Below, in pieces: positions 1 through 7,898 of a stretch of DNA of 33,440 nt. The first letter of the stretch is position 1. Each line of letters opens with the position of its first letter. This DNA comes from an uncultured Sphingomonadales bacterium (lineage in GTDB: Bacteria; Pseudomonadota; Alphaproteobacteria; Sphingomonadales; Sphingomonadaceae). Position numbers and translations under genes: made by a program. The notes under the pieces are model-generated. The model was not told where the DNA came from, searched no databases, and saw only the letters and a program-made list of their open reading frames with translations. The stretch covers positions 1-33,440 of the forward strand of contig CALMGC010000240.1 in NCBI GenBank assembly GCA_937863505.1, given 5' to 3'.

Positions 1-839
1 CGTCCGACTATCCGAACTGGACGCTGTACGTTGTTGATAATGCTTCGACCGACGGTTCGGCGCGCGAGCTGGAGACGCACGCGCCCGAGGCCCGGCTGAT
101 CGGCAACGCGGCCAATCAGGGTTTTGCGGGCGGGTGCAACACCGGCATCGCCGCCGCGCTCGCGGACGGAGCGGATGCGGTGTTCCTGCTCAACAACGAC
201 GCGCTGGTCCGCCCGGACACGCTGGGGGCGTTGGCGGCGGCGTCGCGGGCGCACCCCGACGCGGTGCTCGGCGCGGTGGTGCGGTACAAGGGAAGCGGCG
301 AGCTGCAATTCTTCGGCAGCCGCACCGACCCGGGCACGGGCGCGCCCGCTTGGTTCGAGGAGGGTCGCGACGCGCGTGAGCTCGACGCGGCGCTGATCCC
401 GACCGACTTCGTGTTCGGCGCGGCGCTGTTCGCGCCCGCCCGCCTGTTCGAGCGGGTCGGGCTGTTCGATGAGCGGTTCTTCCTCACCTATGAGGAAACC
501 GACTGGTGCTATCGCGCGCGCGCGGCGGGGAGCGGGTGCTTCGTCGTGCGCGACGCGGTGGTGGAGCATGTCGGCAGCGCGTCGCTCGGTTCGGCGGCGT
601 CACCGCTCCAGGCCTATTTCCTGCAGCGCAACCGGCTGTTGTTCTGGGAGAAGCATGTCGGTGCCCGCCGCTTGCTGCGGGGGATGCGGGCGGACCTGCG
701 CTGGTTCCGCGCCGGTGCCGGGGGCGCGAGCGCGCCGACACGCCGGGCATTGGTCATCGCGTGGCGCGATTACCTGCTGCGCCGCTTCGGCGACTGCCCG
801 CCCGCGATCCGCCGCCTGAACGCCGCGCGGTCGTCGTGA
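1..839 (+). CDS. Glycosyltransferase family 2, WbbL/rhamnosyltransferase-like (5' partial)
   Basis: The reading frame is open from the first bases of the window, so the N-terminus lies outside it. The ORF-track start at 180 is an internal GTG, because the frame upstream already encodes typical GT2 sequence (YVVDNASTDGS, then NQGFAGGCNTGI). Visible GT-A motifs are DNASTDGS for nucleotide binding, FLLNNDA at the DxD position, and TYEETDWCYRAR, which carries the catalytic-base acidic pair. Spacing and motifs match the WbbL-like branch, which often transfers deoxysugars such as rhamnose to lipid-linked oligosaccharides; the actual sugar cannot be read from sequence. The protein is cytoplasmic and probably membrane-associated. 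The last bases overlap the next glycosyltransferase by 4 nt (GTGA), so the two are likely translationally coupled in one exopolysaccharide operon. Confidence 0.9.
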   Translation, partial: SDYPNWTLYVVDNASTDGSARELETHAPEARLIGNAANQGFAGGCNTGIAAALADGADAVFLLNNDALVRPDTLGALAAASRAHPDAVLGAVVRYKGSGELQFFGSRTDPGTGAPAWFEEGRDARELDAALIPTDFVFGAALFAPARLFERVGLFDERFFLTYEETDWCYRARAAGSGCFVVRDAVVEHVGSASLGSAASPLQAYFLQRNRLLFWEKHVGARRLLRGMRADLRWFRAGAGGASAPTRRALVIAWRDYLLRRFGDCPPAIRRLNAARSS

Positions 840-1804
840 TCGAGGACAAGCGCGCCGTCGCGGTGGTGATCCCCTTTTACCAGCGCCGCGCCGGGCTGCT
901 CCGCCGCGCGGTGAATAGCGTTGCGCGGCAGGAGGGGCTGGACCGCCCGGTCCACGTCCTCGTCGTCGATGACGAGTCTCCCTTCTCGCCCGCCGCCGAT
1001 CTTGATGGGATGGCGCTGCCCGAGAGCGTATCGGTCGAGGTGCTGCGGCGCGCGAACGGCGGCCCCGGCGCGGCGCGCAATACCGGCGTCGAGCGCGCGC
1101 TGGAGCTCGGAGCCGCGCATGTCGCGTTTCTCGACTCGGACGATTGGTGGGAACCGCCGCACCTCGCGACCGCGCTGGCGGCGCTGGCGGACGCACCGTT
1201 CTACTTCGCCAACAGTACGCATGATGACGTGCCCTCCTTCTCTTATTTCGCCGGAATGCGCGGGCGCGTGGGCGGCGTGATTCCCGCGGCCGAAGCGTTC
1301 CCGCTAGTGCTCGCCGAATGCGTGCCCCACACCTCGCAGGTCGTGTATTCGCTCAGCCGGTTTCCCGACATCCGCTTCGACGAAACGATGCGGCGGACGG
1401 GCGAGGACCATCTGTTCTGGCTGACGATCGCGAGTCGCGGTGTCCCGCTCGCCTATTCGACCCGGATCATGGGCCATCGCGGCGCGGGCGTGTCGGTGTA
1501 TCGCGAAGCGCTTGGGTGGGACGCGCCGGGGTATATACCGCGCCTGCTCGATGCCTTCCACTTCCGCGGCCTGGTCGCGTCGCGTTTCGACCTCACGCCG
1601 CCGCTCGCCCGGCTCAATGCGCGCTTCCGGCGGGAAGCGGCGGACGAGATCGCCTATGCGCTGGTCCGGCGCGCGGCCAAGTCGCCGCGTCGCGGCGCGC
1701 GGGCGCTCGCAGAGGTCGCGCGCGGCGGACCGGCCTTGTGGGCGGCGGTGGCAAAGGCGCTGCCCCGGCTGCGCGCGATCCGCCGGCGGGTCGCGTCGGT
1801 GTGA
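836..1804 (+). CDS. Glycosyltransferase family 2
   Basis: A protein of about 322 residues starting at a GTG that overlaps the stop of the upstream gene (GTGA). The longer track ORF from 506 runs through the previous gene in another frame. The product begins just before the GT-A core: AVVIPFYQR, then VVDDESPFSP, GGPGAARNTGVE, the metal-binding FLDSDDWWEP and a catalytic-base region RTGEDHLFW. This is a classical GT2 layout, probably cytoplasmic and membrane-associated, adding one sugar to the growing repeat unit. The C-terminal 60 residues are Arg/Ala-rich and not diagnostic. It overlaps the following GT4 by another GTGA, so three glycosyltransferases form a tightly coupled translational unit. 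Donor and acceptor are unknown. Confidence 0.9.
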   Translation: MIEDKRAVAVVIPFYQRRAGLLRRAVNSVARQEGLDRPVHVLVVDDESPFSPAADLDGMALPESVSVEVLRRANGGPGAARNTGVERALELGAAHVAFLDSDDWWEPPHLATALAALADAPFYFANSTHDDVPSFSYFAGMRGRVGGVIPAAEAFPLVLAECVPHTSQVVYSLSRFPDIRFDETMRRTGEDHLFWLTIASRGVPLAYSTRIMGHRGAGVSVYREALGWDAPGYIPRLLDAFHFRGLVASRFDLTPPLARLNARFRREAADEIAYALVRRAAKSPRRGARALAEVARGGPALWAAVAKALPRLRAIRRRVASV

Positions 1805-2871
1805 GGTTCCTGTTCGCCTCCGCGCACCCCTACCTGCCCCAGCTCGCGGGCGGGTCGCAGACCAACACGCACGAGATAGCGCGGGCGCTGATCGCGCGCG
1901 GACATCAGGTCGCAGTGCTCGCCGGGCTGACCGGCGCGGGGTGGCTGGGCCTGCGCCACCGCGTCCTCCTGAAGGCGCGCCGCCGCCGGGCCAGCGTCGA
2001 TCGCGCGCTCGGCTATCCGGTGTACCGAAGCTGGCACGCCTGGGAGGGCGCGCGCGAGGCGGTTGCGGCGTTCCGGCCCGACGTGGCGGTGGCGCAGTCG
2101 GGCGCGATCCTGCGCGTGGCGGGTGCGCTGCGCAACGCGGGCGCGCCGCTGCTGATCTACAACCACAATATCGAGTTCGACGACCATGGCGCGGAGATGG
2201 CCGCGTTCCGGGACGAGCTGTTCATCGCCAATTCCGAGTTCACCGCCGCGGCGTACCAGCGCGAATATGGCGTCAACAGCGCCGTGATCGCCCCACTGTT
2301 CGACCGCTCGCGCTACGAAGTGGAGAGCGACCGGCGCGAAGTGCTGTTCATCAACCCGCACCCGCACAAGGGCGTCGACACCGCGCTCCACCTCGCGCGC
2401 GCCTGCCCCGATATTCCGTTCCGGTTCGTGATGGGCTGGCCGTTGTCGCCCGCCGACGACGCGCGGTTGCGCGCGGACGCGGCGGCGTTGCCGAACGTGA
2501 CGCTCCACCCGCAGACCGACACGATGGCGCGGCATTACGCTCACGCACACGTGCTGCTTGCGCCGAGCCGCTGGGCGGAGACCTGGGGCCGGGTCGCGAC
2601 GGAAGCGCAGTTCAGCGGCGTGCCGGTGCTCGCGACCTGCATTGGCGGGCTGCCCGAGGCGGTGGGGCCGGGCGGCGTGCTGATCGCCCCCGATGCGCCG
2701 TTAACGGACTGGATCCCAGCGCTGCGGCGGCTCTGGAGCGACCAGCCCTTTTACGACCGGCTAGCGGCGGAGGCACTTGCCTACTCTCGGCGCGCACAGA
2801 TCGACCCCGCGCGCCAGCTCGACCAACTCGAGGCACTCGCGGCCCGTGCCATAAAGGCACGCGCAAGCTGA
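1801..2871 (+). CDS. Glycosyltransferase family 4 (GT-B fold)
   Basis: About 356 residues. I chose the GTG at 1801 because it overlaps the upstream TGA and places the start directly before the N-terminal Rossmann strand (FLFASAHPYLPQLAGGSQTNTH); the 517-residue track ORF is an artefact of reading into the previous gene. The acceptor-side domain contains GGSQTNTHEIARAL. The C-terminal donor domain has FINPHPHKGVDTAL and the family signature region SRWAETWGRVATEAQFSGVPV, with an E-x7-E pair, followed by GGLPEAVG. These are hallmarks of retaining GT4 enzymes that use nucleotide sugars. It closes the three-gene glycosyltransferase set at the left edge. A 61-nt gap separates it from the GH16 lipoprotein. 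Confidence 0.9.
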   Translation: MRFLFASAHPYLPQLAGGSQTNTHEIARALIARGHQVAVLAGLTGAGWLGLRHRVLLKARRRRASVDRALGYPVYRSWHAWEGAREAVAAFRPDVAVAQSGAILRVAGALRNAGAPLLIYNHNIEFDDHGAEMAAFRDELFIANSEFTAAAYQREYGVNSAVIAPLFDRSRYEVESDRREVLFINPHPHKGVDTALHLARACPDIPFRFVMGWPLSPADDARLRADAAALPNVTLHPQTDTMARHYAHAHVLLAPSRWAETWGRVATEAQFSGVPVLATCIGGLPEAVGPGGVLIAPDAPLTDWIPALRRLWSDQPFYDRLAAEALAYSRRAQIDPARQLDQLEALAARAIKARAS

Positions 2872-2932
2872 TCGCCAGGTGATTGCGCGAGGACTTGGTT
2901 TACGGCAAGTAACCATCTCATCGGAGCAGCAG

Positions 2933-3811
2933 ATGGTGAGAACTCGCATCGCGGCGTTGGCGCTGACCGGCCTGTGGTTCGCCGGTTGCGCAGCCGCGCC
3001 GACCCCCGACGATCCGGTCAGGCGGCTCGGCCTGGTTCCGAGCTTCGCGGACGAGTTTTCCGGTCGCGCGGTGGACGCGAAGAAGTGGAACACCGGCCGC
3101 AACAACGACTCGGTCGCGGTGCGCTCGCTGTCGAACAACGGTGAGCACCAGATATACCTCAATCCCGGCTATCTGGGTATCAACGAGCAGCCGTTGACCG
3201 TCGCCGATGGCAAGCTGACCATCACCGCCAAGCCGTTGACCCCCGCCGAGCGGTCGGTGGTGCGGGCGGCGGTGCGGGCGCTGCCGCCGGCGCAGGCGAG
3301 CAGCGCGCTCAAGGACATCGACTACGGCTCGGGCGCGCTCAACTCGCGGTTCCACTTCTCGCAGCTCTATGGCTATTTCGAGATCCGCGCGCGCTTTCCC
3401 GACGGGCGCGGCCTGTGGCCCGCCTTCTGGCTGTTGCCGGAGGACGGGAGCTGGCCGCCCGAGATCGACGTGGTGGAGGAGCTCGGCCACGAGCCGCTGG
3501 TCATCTACCAGACGCTGCATTCCAACGCGCCGACGCTGCCCGGCAACAAGTTCACGATGACGCCGACGCCCGACGGGTTCCACCGCTATGGCGCGCTGTG
3601 GACACCCGCGACGATCGACCTGTACGTCGACGGCGCGAAGGTCGCGTCGCAGCCCACGCCGGCCGACATGCACAGGCCGATGTTCCTGGTCGCCAATCTG
3701 GCGGTGGGCGGGAACTGGCCGGGCTATCCGGATGCGGCGACGAAGTTCCCGGCCCGGATGGAGGTCGATTACATCCGGGCGTGGAAGTTCAAGGGAAAGC
3801 CGGCGCGATAG
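2933..3811 (+). CDS. GH16 family glycoside hydrolase, predicted lipoprotein
   Basis: A protein of 292 residues. The track's GTG at 2879 lacks a ribosome site; the ATG at 2933 has GGAG 6 nt upstream and gives a compact lipoprotein signal (MVRTRIAALALTGLWFAGC, Cys19). The GH16 domain spans about residues 36-287. The catalytic motif is EIDVVE (Glu177 nucleophile, Asp179, Glu182 acid/base), preceded by YGYFEIRARFPDGRGLWPAFWLL, typical of beta-glucanase/carrageenase-type GH16 enzymes. The expected role is endo-cleavage of a beta-linked polysaccharide at the envelope, for example trimming or releasing the exopolysaccharide made by this locus; the substrate is not determined. It shares extended motifs (TPADM..PM, FH.YG.LWTP, WPPE[IL]DV.EE) with the type I-secreted GH16 at 4923-7730, so the two are probably paralogues with different locations. 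Confidence 0.9.
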   Translation: MVRTRIAALALTGLWFAGCAAAPTPDDPVRRLGLVPSFADEFSGRAVDAKKWNTGRNNDSVAVRSLSNNGEHQIYLNPGYLGINEQPLTVADGKLTITAKPLTPAERSVVRAAVRALPPAQASSALKDIDYGSGALNSRFHFSQLYGYFEIRARFPDGRGLWPAFWLLPEDGSWPPEIDVVEELGHEPLVIYQTLHSNAPTLPGNKFTMTPTPDGFHRYGALWTPATIDLYVDGAKVASQPTPADMHRPMFLVANLAVGGNWPGYPDAATKFPARMEVDYIRAWKFKGKPAR

Positions 3812-3859
3812 TCAGCGATTGGTGTGGGTTGGGCATTTCGCATCAACAGGGGAAGGGCG

Positions 3860-4921
3860 ATGAAGCGGTTTCAGACATTGGATGGATTACGCGGCTTCGC
3901 GGCGCTGTTCGTGATGCTGTGGCACATCCAGCAGGTGATCGCCCCCAACCTGCCGATCATGCCGTCGTCCTATCTCGCGGTTGACCTGTTCTTCCTGATC
4001 AGCGGCTTCGTTATAGCGAACGGTTATACCCGCAAGCTGGATGGAGGCATGACGGTATTCAAGTTTCTGCGGCTACGGGTCGTTCGTCTGTTTCCGCTCT
4101 ACTACCTTGGTTGCGCGGCGGGCCTTGCTTATCCGATGATCGACGTGCTCAAAGACGGGGAGCTGTGGCATCTCAAGGATGCGGCACTGGCGATTCCCGC
4201 CGCACTGTTCCTGCTTCCGGACGTGTTTCATGCCGGTTCGTTCCCGCTGAACCCGCCCGGCTGGTCGCTCTTCTATGAAATGGTGATCAACATCCTGTTC
4301 GCCGCCGGACTGTTTCGGCTTGGCGTCCGACGGACATTGCAGACCGTCTTCGTCCTCGGCGTACTGCTGATTCCGGCCGCGGTGTATCACGACAGGATTA
4401 TTACGTTCGCGAACGTCACGATGCTGCTGAGCACGGCGCGAACCGCGTTCTCGTTTCTGCTCGGCGTCGCGCTGTATCAACTCTGGCGTAACGATCGTCT
4501 TCCATTCGTGCGCGTTCCCGCCTTCGCGCTCATTCCGATCATGATGGTGTGCATGATGCAGTCGCCATCGGGCGTCGTTTCGGCGGCTCTGGTCATGACG
4601 GCGATCGGGATCGCCTTTCCGGTGATCCTGATCGCGGCCGTGCAGAACGAGCCAACGGGTCGCCTCCGCACGGTCTTCAATCGGTTGGGCGAGTTGTCCT
4701 ATCCGATCTACGCCATCCATTACCCGGTCATGCTGCTCGGCGCGCGCCTGCTGAAACCGCTCGGCCTCGATCCGACCCTGATCGGCTTGGCGCTGGCGCT
4801 GGGCATCGTCGGCCTGGCCTGGCTCGCATTGACCTATGTCGACCAGCCGCTGCGCGACGCACTGGCCCCGCGGGTCCATGTGCGTCGCGCGTCGGTGGCG
4901 ACCGAGGCCCCCGCGTTCTGA
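3860..4921 (+). CDS. Acyltransferase-3 (OafA/ExoZ-type) membrane protein
   Basis: 353 residues, beginning at an ATG after a GGGGAAGGG ribosome site; the track start at 3824 is upstream and unsupported. The N-terminus has the family hallmark FQTLDGLRGFAALFVMLWH, with the conserved Arg and the His thought to be catalytic, followed by DLFFLISGFVIANGY and about ten hydrophobic segments. A central NPPGWSLFYEMVINILF stretch is also characteristic. Family members use acyl-CoA or related donors to transfer acetyl or other acyl groups to polysaccharides at the inner membrane. This is the first of four such proteins in the window. Its stop is one base from the stop of the convergent GH16 gene, so the two transcripts must overlap at their 3' ends. 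Confidence 0.93.
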   Translation: MKRFQTLDGLRGFAALFVMLWHIQQVIAPNLPIMPSSYLAVDLFFLISGFVIANGYTRKLDGGMTVFKFLRLRVVRLFPLYYLGCAAGLAYPMIDVLKDGELWHLKDAALAIPAALFLLPDVFHAGSFPLNPPGWSLFYEMVINILFAAGLFRLGVRRTLQTVFVLGVLLIPAAVYHDRIITFANVTMLLSTARTAFSFLLGVALYQLWRNDRLPFVRVPAFALIPIMMVCMMQSPSGVVSAALVMTAIGIAFPVILIAAVQNEPTGRLRTVFNRLGELSYPIYAIHYPVMLLGARLLKPLGLDPTLIGLALALGIVGLAWLALTYVDQPLRDALAPRVHVRRASVATEAPAF

Positions 4922-4922
4922 G

Positions 4923-7730
4923 CTAGAAACCCAGCGCGTGCTGCGCGTCGGTGTGCGACACGCCGAGCAGCTGCACCGTCTCGCCGCCGGACCAATGCGC
5001 CGTCGTGCCCGCATGGTTGTCCATATCGGTCAGCGTCGGCGTCCCGTATTTCGCGAGCAGCGTCGCCACGTCGAGCTTGTCGTGCGCGATATCGAAGTTG
5101 GTTACGGTGTCGACCTTGAACCCCGGCGTCAGGACGAACGTATCCGAGGCCGAAGTCGCCGCCAGCGTCGCATTGCCGCTGTAGGCGGCGATCGTCTTGT
5201 ACGACGCGGCGGTCGTGCCGTCGGCCGCGGTGCCCGCCGCCGGGTCATAGCCGAGCCTACCCTCCGCCTTGCCATAGGTCTCGTAATGCGTGAGCAGGTC
5301 CATGCCCGACGCGACGACATCCAGGTTGTGCGCGGCGTAGAAGGCGGCGTTGAACCCGTCCTTCACTCCCGTCACCACACCCCAATAGGCGTGGCTGGTC
5401 ACGGTCGCGTCATAACCGAGCCGCCCCTCCGCCTTTCCGTACGTCTCGTAGTGCGTGAGCAGGTCCATACCCGACTTGACCACATCGGGATTGTGCGCCG
5501 CGTAGTAAGCGGCGTTGAACCCGTCCTGCACGCCCGTGACCGCGCCCCAATAACCGTGGCTGGCGGCGGAGACGGAAGCCGCGTCGCTCGCATCGGGATC
5601 ATAGGCCAGTCGCCCCTCCGCCTTGCCGTATTTGAGATAGTGCGTGTGGAGGTCGACGCCGGCCGCGACCACGTCCGGATTGTGCGCCGCGTAATAGTCC
5701 GCGTTGAAACCATCGGCCAGCGCCGGGTTCTTGCCCCAATAGCCGTGATCCGCCTTGCTGACCGGGGCCGGAGTGCTGATCCCGACGTCGCTGGTGATCG
5801 CGGTCGAGCCGGTCACGGTCGAAGACGTGCTGGCGGTCGCGGTCGCGGTCGGGTCATAGCCGAGCCGCCCCTCGGCCTTGCCGTACGTCTCGTAATGAGT
5901 GAGCAGGTCCAATCCCGCCTTGACCACGTCGGGGTTGTGCGCGGCGTAATAGGCGGCGTTGAACCCGTCTTGGACGCCCGTGACGGCACCCCAATAACCG
6001 TGGCTGGTCAACGCGACCGTCGCCGCGTCCATGGCGTCGGGATCGTAGGCCAGCCGACCCTCCGCCTTACCGAATTTGAGGTAATGCGTGTGGAGGTCGA
6101 CACCGGCCGCGACCACGTCCGGATTGTGCGCCGCGTAATATTCGAAGTTGAAGCCATCGGCGAGGGCCGGATTTTTGCCCCAATAGCCGTGGTCTCCCTT
6201 TGTGGCGGGAACCGTCGTGGTGCTCGCCGGGGCGGTGGTGATGGTAGTGGCGGTGGTGGCGACGGGAGTGCTCGCCGCCGCCGTGGCCGAGGCGGTCGCG
6301 GTGACGGTCGGGTCCAATCCGTCCGTATACGCGCCGCCATGGATCGCCGCGCTGCCGAGCACGGTGGTGGGTACGTTCGCGAGGCTGTAGGCGCGAACAT
6401 AATCGACCTTCAGCTGGCTGGTGAGGTTGGGGTCGGTCGTCCCCGACGTGACCGCGTTGTTGACGATCATGTACATCGGGCTGTTCATGTCCGCTGGCGT
6501 TGCGACCTGCTTCACCGCCGCGCCGTCGATGTACCACGTCACCGTGGTCGGCGTCCAAAGCACGCCATAGGTGTGGAAGCTGGTGTCCGCGTTGGGAACA
6601 TAATTCCCGCTGCCGTCGGAGGTGTGGGTTCCCGTCTGCTGCGTGTGGATCGTCTCGGTTGCGGTGTTGTCCCCATATTCCTCGAGCACGTCGAGTTCTG
6701 GCGGCCAGGTGCCGTCCTGGCGCACCAGCCAGAACGCGGGCCACGTCCCCTGCCCCGCGGGGACCTCCATTTTCGCTTCGAAATACCCGTAGGTCTGCGC
6801 GAAGCTCTCACGCGTGGTGAGCACGCCGGAAGTGTAGTTGAAATTATAGGCCGCCGCCTTGTCGGCCGCGGGCATCGGCGCTTCCGTGATCGTGAGGACG
6901 CCGTTGTTGATGCTGAACGGGTTCAGCCCCAGCGAGGAGCTGCTCGTTCCCTTGAAGGTTGGATCGACGTACAGTTCCTTCTCGCCGTTTCCGGCGAGCG
7001 TGCGCCCGTCGACGCTGTTCGACGTGGCGCCGTAGCCGTATTCCGTGTCCCAAGTGCCGGTCGCACCCCCGCGCACGCGCGTGCTGAGGCTGTTGAACTC
7101 GTCGTCGAACGTCATGCCGCCGAGCTTGCTTGCATCGAGGTGGAACTGAAAGTTCGAGGCGGTGAGGTCGCCCAGCTTCGTGTTCTGGAGCCGGATGCTG
7201 TCGCTCGCGTCGAGTTGCACCACCACATCCGCGCCGACCTGCTTCATCACCGTCTGGATGTCGCCGAAGCTCTTATACTGCGCATAGCCGCCGACGCGCA
7301 GGATGGAGGTTGGCGACCATTGGGCGATCGTATCGTTGCCCGACTGCGCCTCGAACTGGAAGCGGGTCCCGGTGCCGCCCCAGAGAACGTCATCGCCCTT
7401 ACCGCCGTCGATGAGCGTACCGTTCCCCTGTGCGAAAATGGTGTTGCCGTCGTCGTTCCCGAATGCGGCGCTGCTTCCCCAGACCGTCAGGTTCTCGACG
7501 TTCGCCGGCAGCACATAGGAGTTTTCTGACGTGATCCAGTCGACGCCGCTGCCCGGCTGCTCGACGACCTTCACGCCCATCCCCTCGACGGCGTAATAGT
7601 CGTTGCCCGCGCCGCCCACCAATGTGTGGTTGCCGGTGATGATGTAGCTTCCGTTCGCATTCACGAAATGATCGTCACCGCTCGTTCCATTTACAACCGA
7701 ATCGGTGGAATTCACTAGCACGTCCGACAT
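4923..7730 (-). CDS. Type I-secreted RTX-like/GH16 protein with five 53-residue repeats
   Basis: 935 residues. The start is the ATG at 7730, because AAGGGAGG lies 6 nt before it; the track ATG at 7754 adds eight residues and has no such site. Domains in order: N-terminal RTX-like region (35-130; GGAGNDYY, DGGKGDDVLWGG); GH16 domain (206-450; WPPELDVLEE, with Glu345, Asp347 and Glu350); Ala/Thr-rich linker (455-512); five repeats of the form HGYWG..DGFNA.YYAAHNPDVV..G.DL.THY..YGKAEGRLGYDP (514-832); and a C-terminal region (860-935; DTFVLTPGFKVDTVTNFDIAHDKLDVATLL) resembling type I secretion target domains. There is no Sec signal. Export by the ABC/HlyD pair encoded at 12549-15665 is therefore likely but inferred. 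The protein probably cleaves or binds the extracellular polysaccharide, with the repeats as candidate surface or glycan-binding modules. Confidence 0.9.
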   Translation of the reverse strand: MSDVLVNSTDSVVNGTSGDDHFVNANGSYIITGNHTLVGGAGNDYYAVEGMGVKVVEQPGSGVDWITSENSYVLPANVENLTVWGSSAAFGNDDGNTIFAQGNGTLIDGGKGDDVLWGGTGTRFQFEAQSGNDTIAQWSPTSILRVGGYAQYKSFGDIQTVMKQVGADVVVQLDASDSIRLQNTKLGDLTASNFQFHLDASKLGGMTFDDEFNSLSTRVRGGATGTWDTEYGYGATSNSVDGRTLAGNGEKELYVDPTFKGTSSSSLGLNPFSINNGVLTITEAPMPAADKAAAYNFNYTSGVLTTRESFAQTYGYFEAKMEVPAGQGTWPAFWLVRQDGTWPPELDVLEEYGDNTATETIHTQQTGTHTSDGSGNYVPNADTSFHTYGVLWTPTTVTWYIDGAAVKQVATPADMNSPMYMIVNNAVTSGTTDPNLTSQLKVDYVRAYSLANVPTTVLGSAAIHGGAYTDGLDPTVTATASATAAASTPVATTATTITTAPASTTTVPATKGDHGYWGKNPALADGFNFEYYAAHNPDVVAAGVDLHTHYLKFGKAEGRLAYDPDAMDAATVALTSHGYWGAVTGVQDGFNAAYYAAHNPDVVKAGLDLLTHYETYGKAEGRLGYDPTATATASTSSTVTGSTAITSDVGISTPAPVSKADHGYWGKNPALADGFNADYYAAHNPDVVAAGVDLHTHYLKYGKAEGRLAYDPDASDAASVSAASHGYWGAVTGVQDGFNAAYYAAHNPDVVKSGMDLLTHYETYGKAEGRLGYDATVTSHAYWGVVTGVKDGFNAAFYAAHNLDVVASGMDLLTHYETYGKAEGRLGYDPAAGTAADGTTAASYKTIAAYSGNATLAATSASDTFVLTPGFKVDTVTNFDIAHDKLDVATLLAKYGTPTLTDMDNHAGTTAHWSGGETVQLLGVSHTDAQHALGF
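5238..6191 (-). repeat. Five in-frame ~53-residue repeats within the GH16 protein, arranged A-B-A-B-B'
   Basis: Read on the minus strand, five copies start at HGYWG or HAYWG. Copies 1 and 3 share GKNPALADGFN, AAGVDLHTHYLK and GRLAYDPDA (type A). Copies 2, 4 and 5 share TGVQDGFNAAYY or a variant, LDLLTHYETYGKAEGRLGYD (type B). Spacers between copies differ: a Thr/Ser-rich linker follows copy 2, while copies 4 and 5 are nearly adjacent. The order suggests duplication of an A-B pair plus duplication of B. Related NPDV..AG.D...HY...G..EGR repeats occur in large secreted alphaproteobacterial proteins; their function is not settled. Confidence 0.9.
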
Positions 7731-7732
7731 CA

Positions 7733-7754
7733 ATGGCCTCCCTTGACAGGCCAT
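7733..7754 (-). promoter_or_regulatory. Hairpin holding the ribosome-binding site of the RTX/GH16 gene
   Basis: On the minus strand the leader reads ATGGCC-TGTCAAGGGA-GGCCAT, then TG and the ATG start. The 6-bp arms are perfectly complementary. The ribosome-binding AAGGGAGG lies partly in the loop and partly in the 3' arm, so folding could modulate access by ribosomes. The complementarity is seen directly; a regulatory effect is inferred. Confidence 0.4.
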
Positions 7755-7898
7755 CTATGACGAGCAGGTACTTACCAGGTCCCGCGAGAGAATAGTTAAA
7801 GGATCGAACACCTAAAATCCGTGTCATACCAAGGTCGTCTAATTTCGGCTGGCGATCGCGCCTGCTGAAACCGTGTCCGGCCGCTCCGGCTTCCGTGA

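Noticed and set aside
5238-6191. CRISPR-like or tandem DNA repeat array
   Set aside because: The period is about 160-200 bp, in frame, and conservation is at protein level; this is a coding repeat.
4836-7529. 897-codon plus-strand ORF
   Set aside because: Antisense shadow of the RTX/GH16 gene; its Arg/Val-rich, repetitive translation has no domain, whereas the minus strand encodes clear catalytic and repeat motifs.
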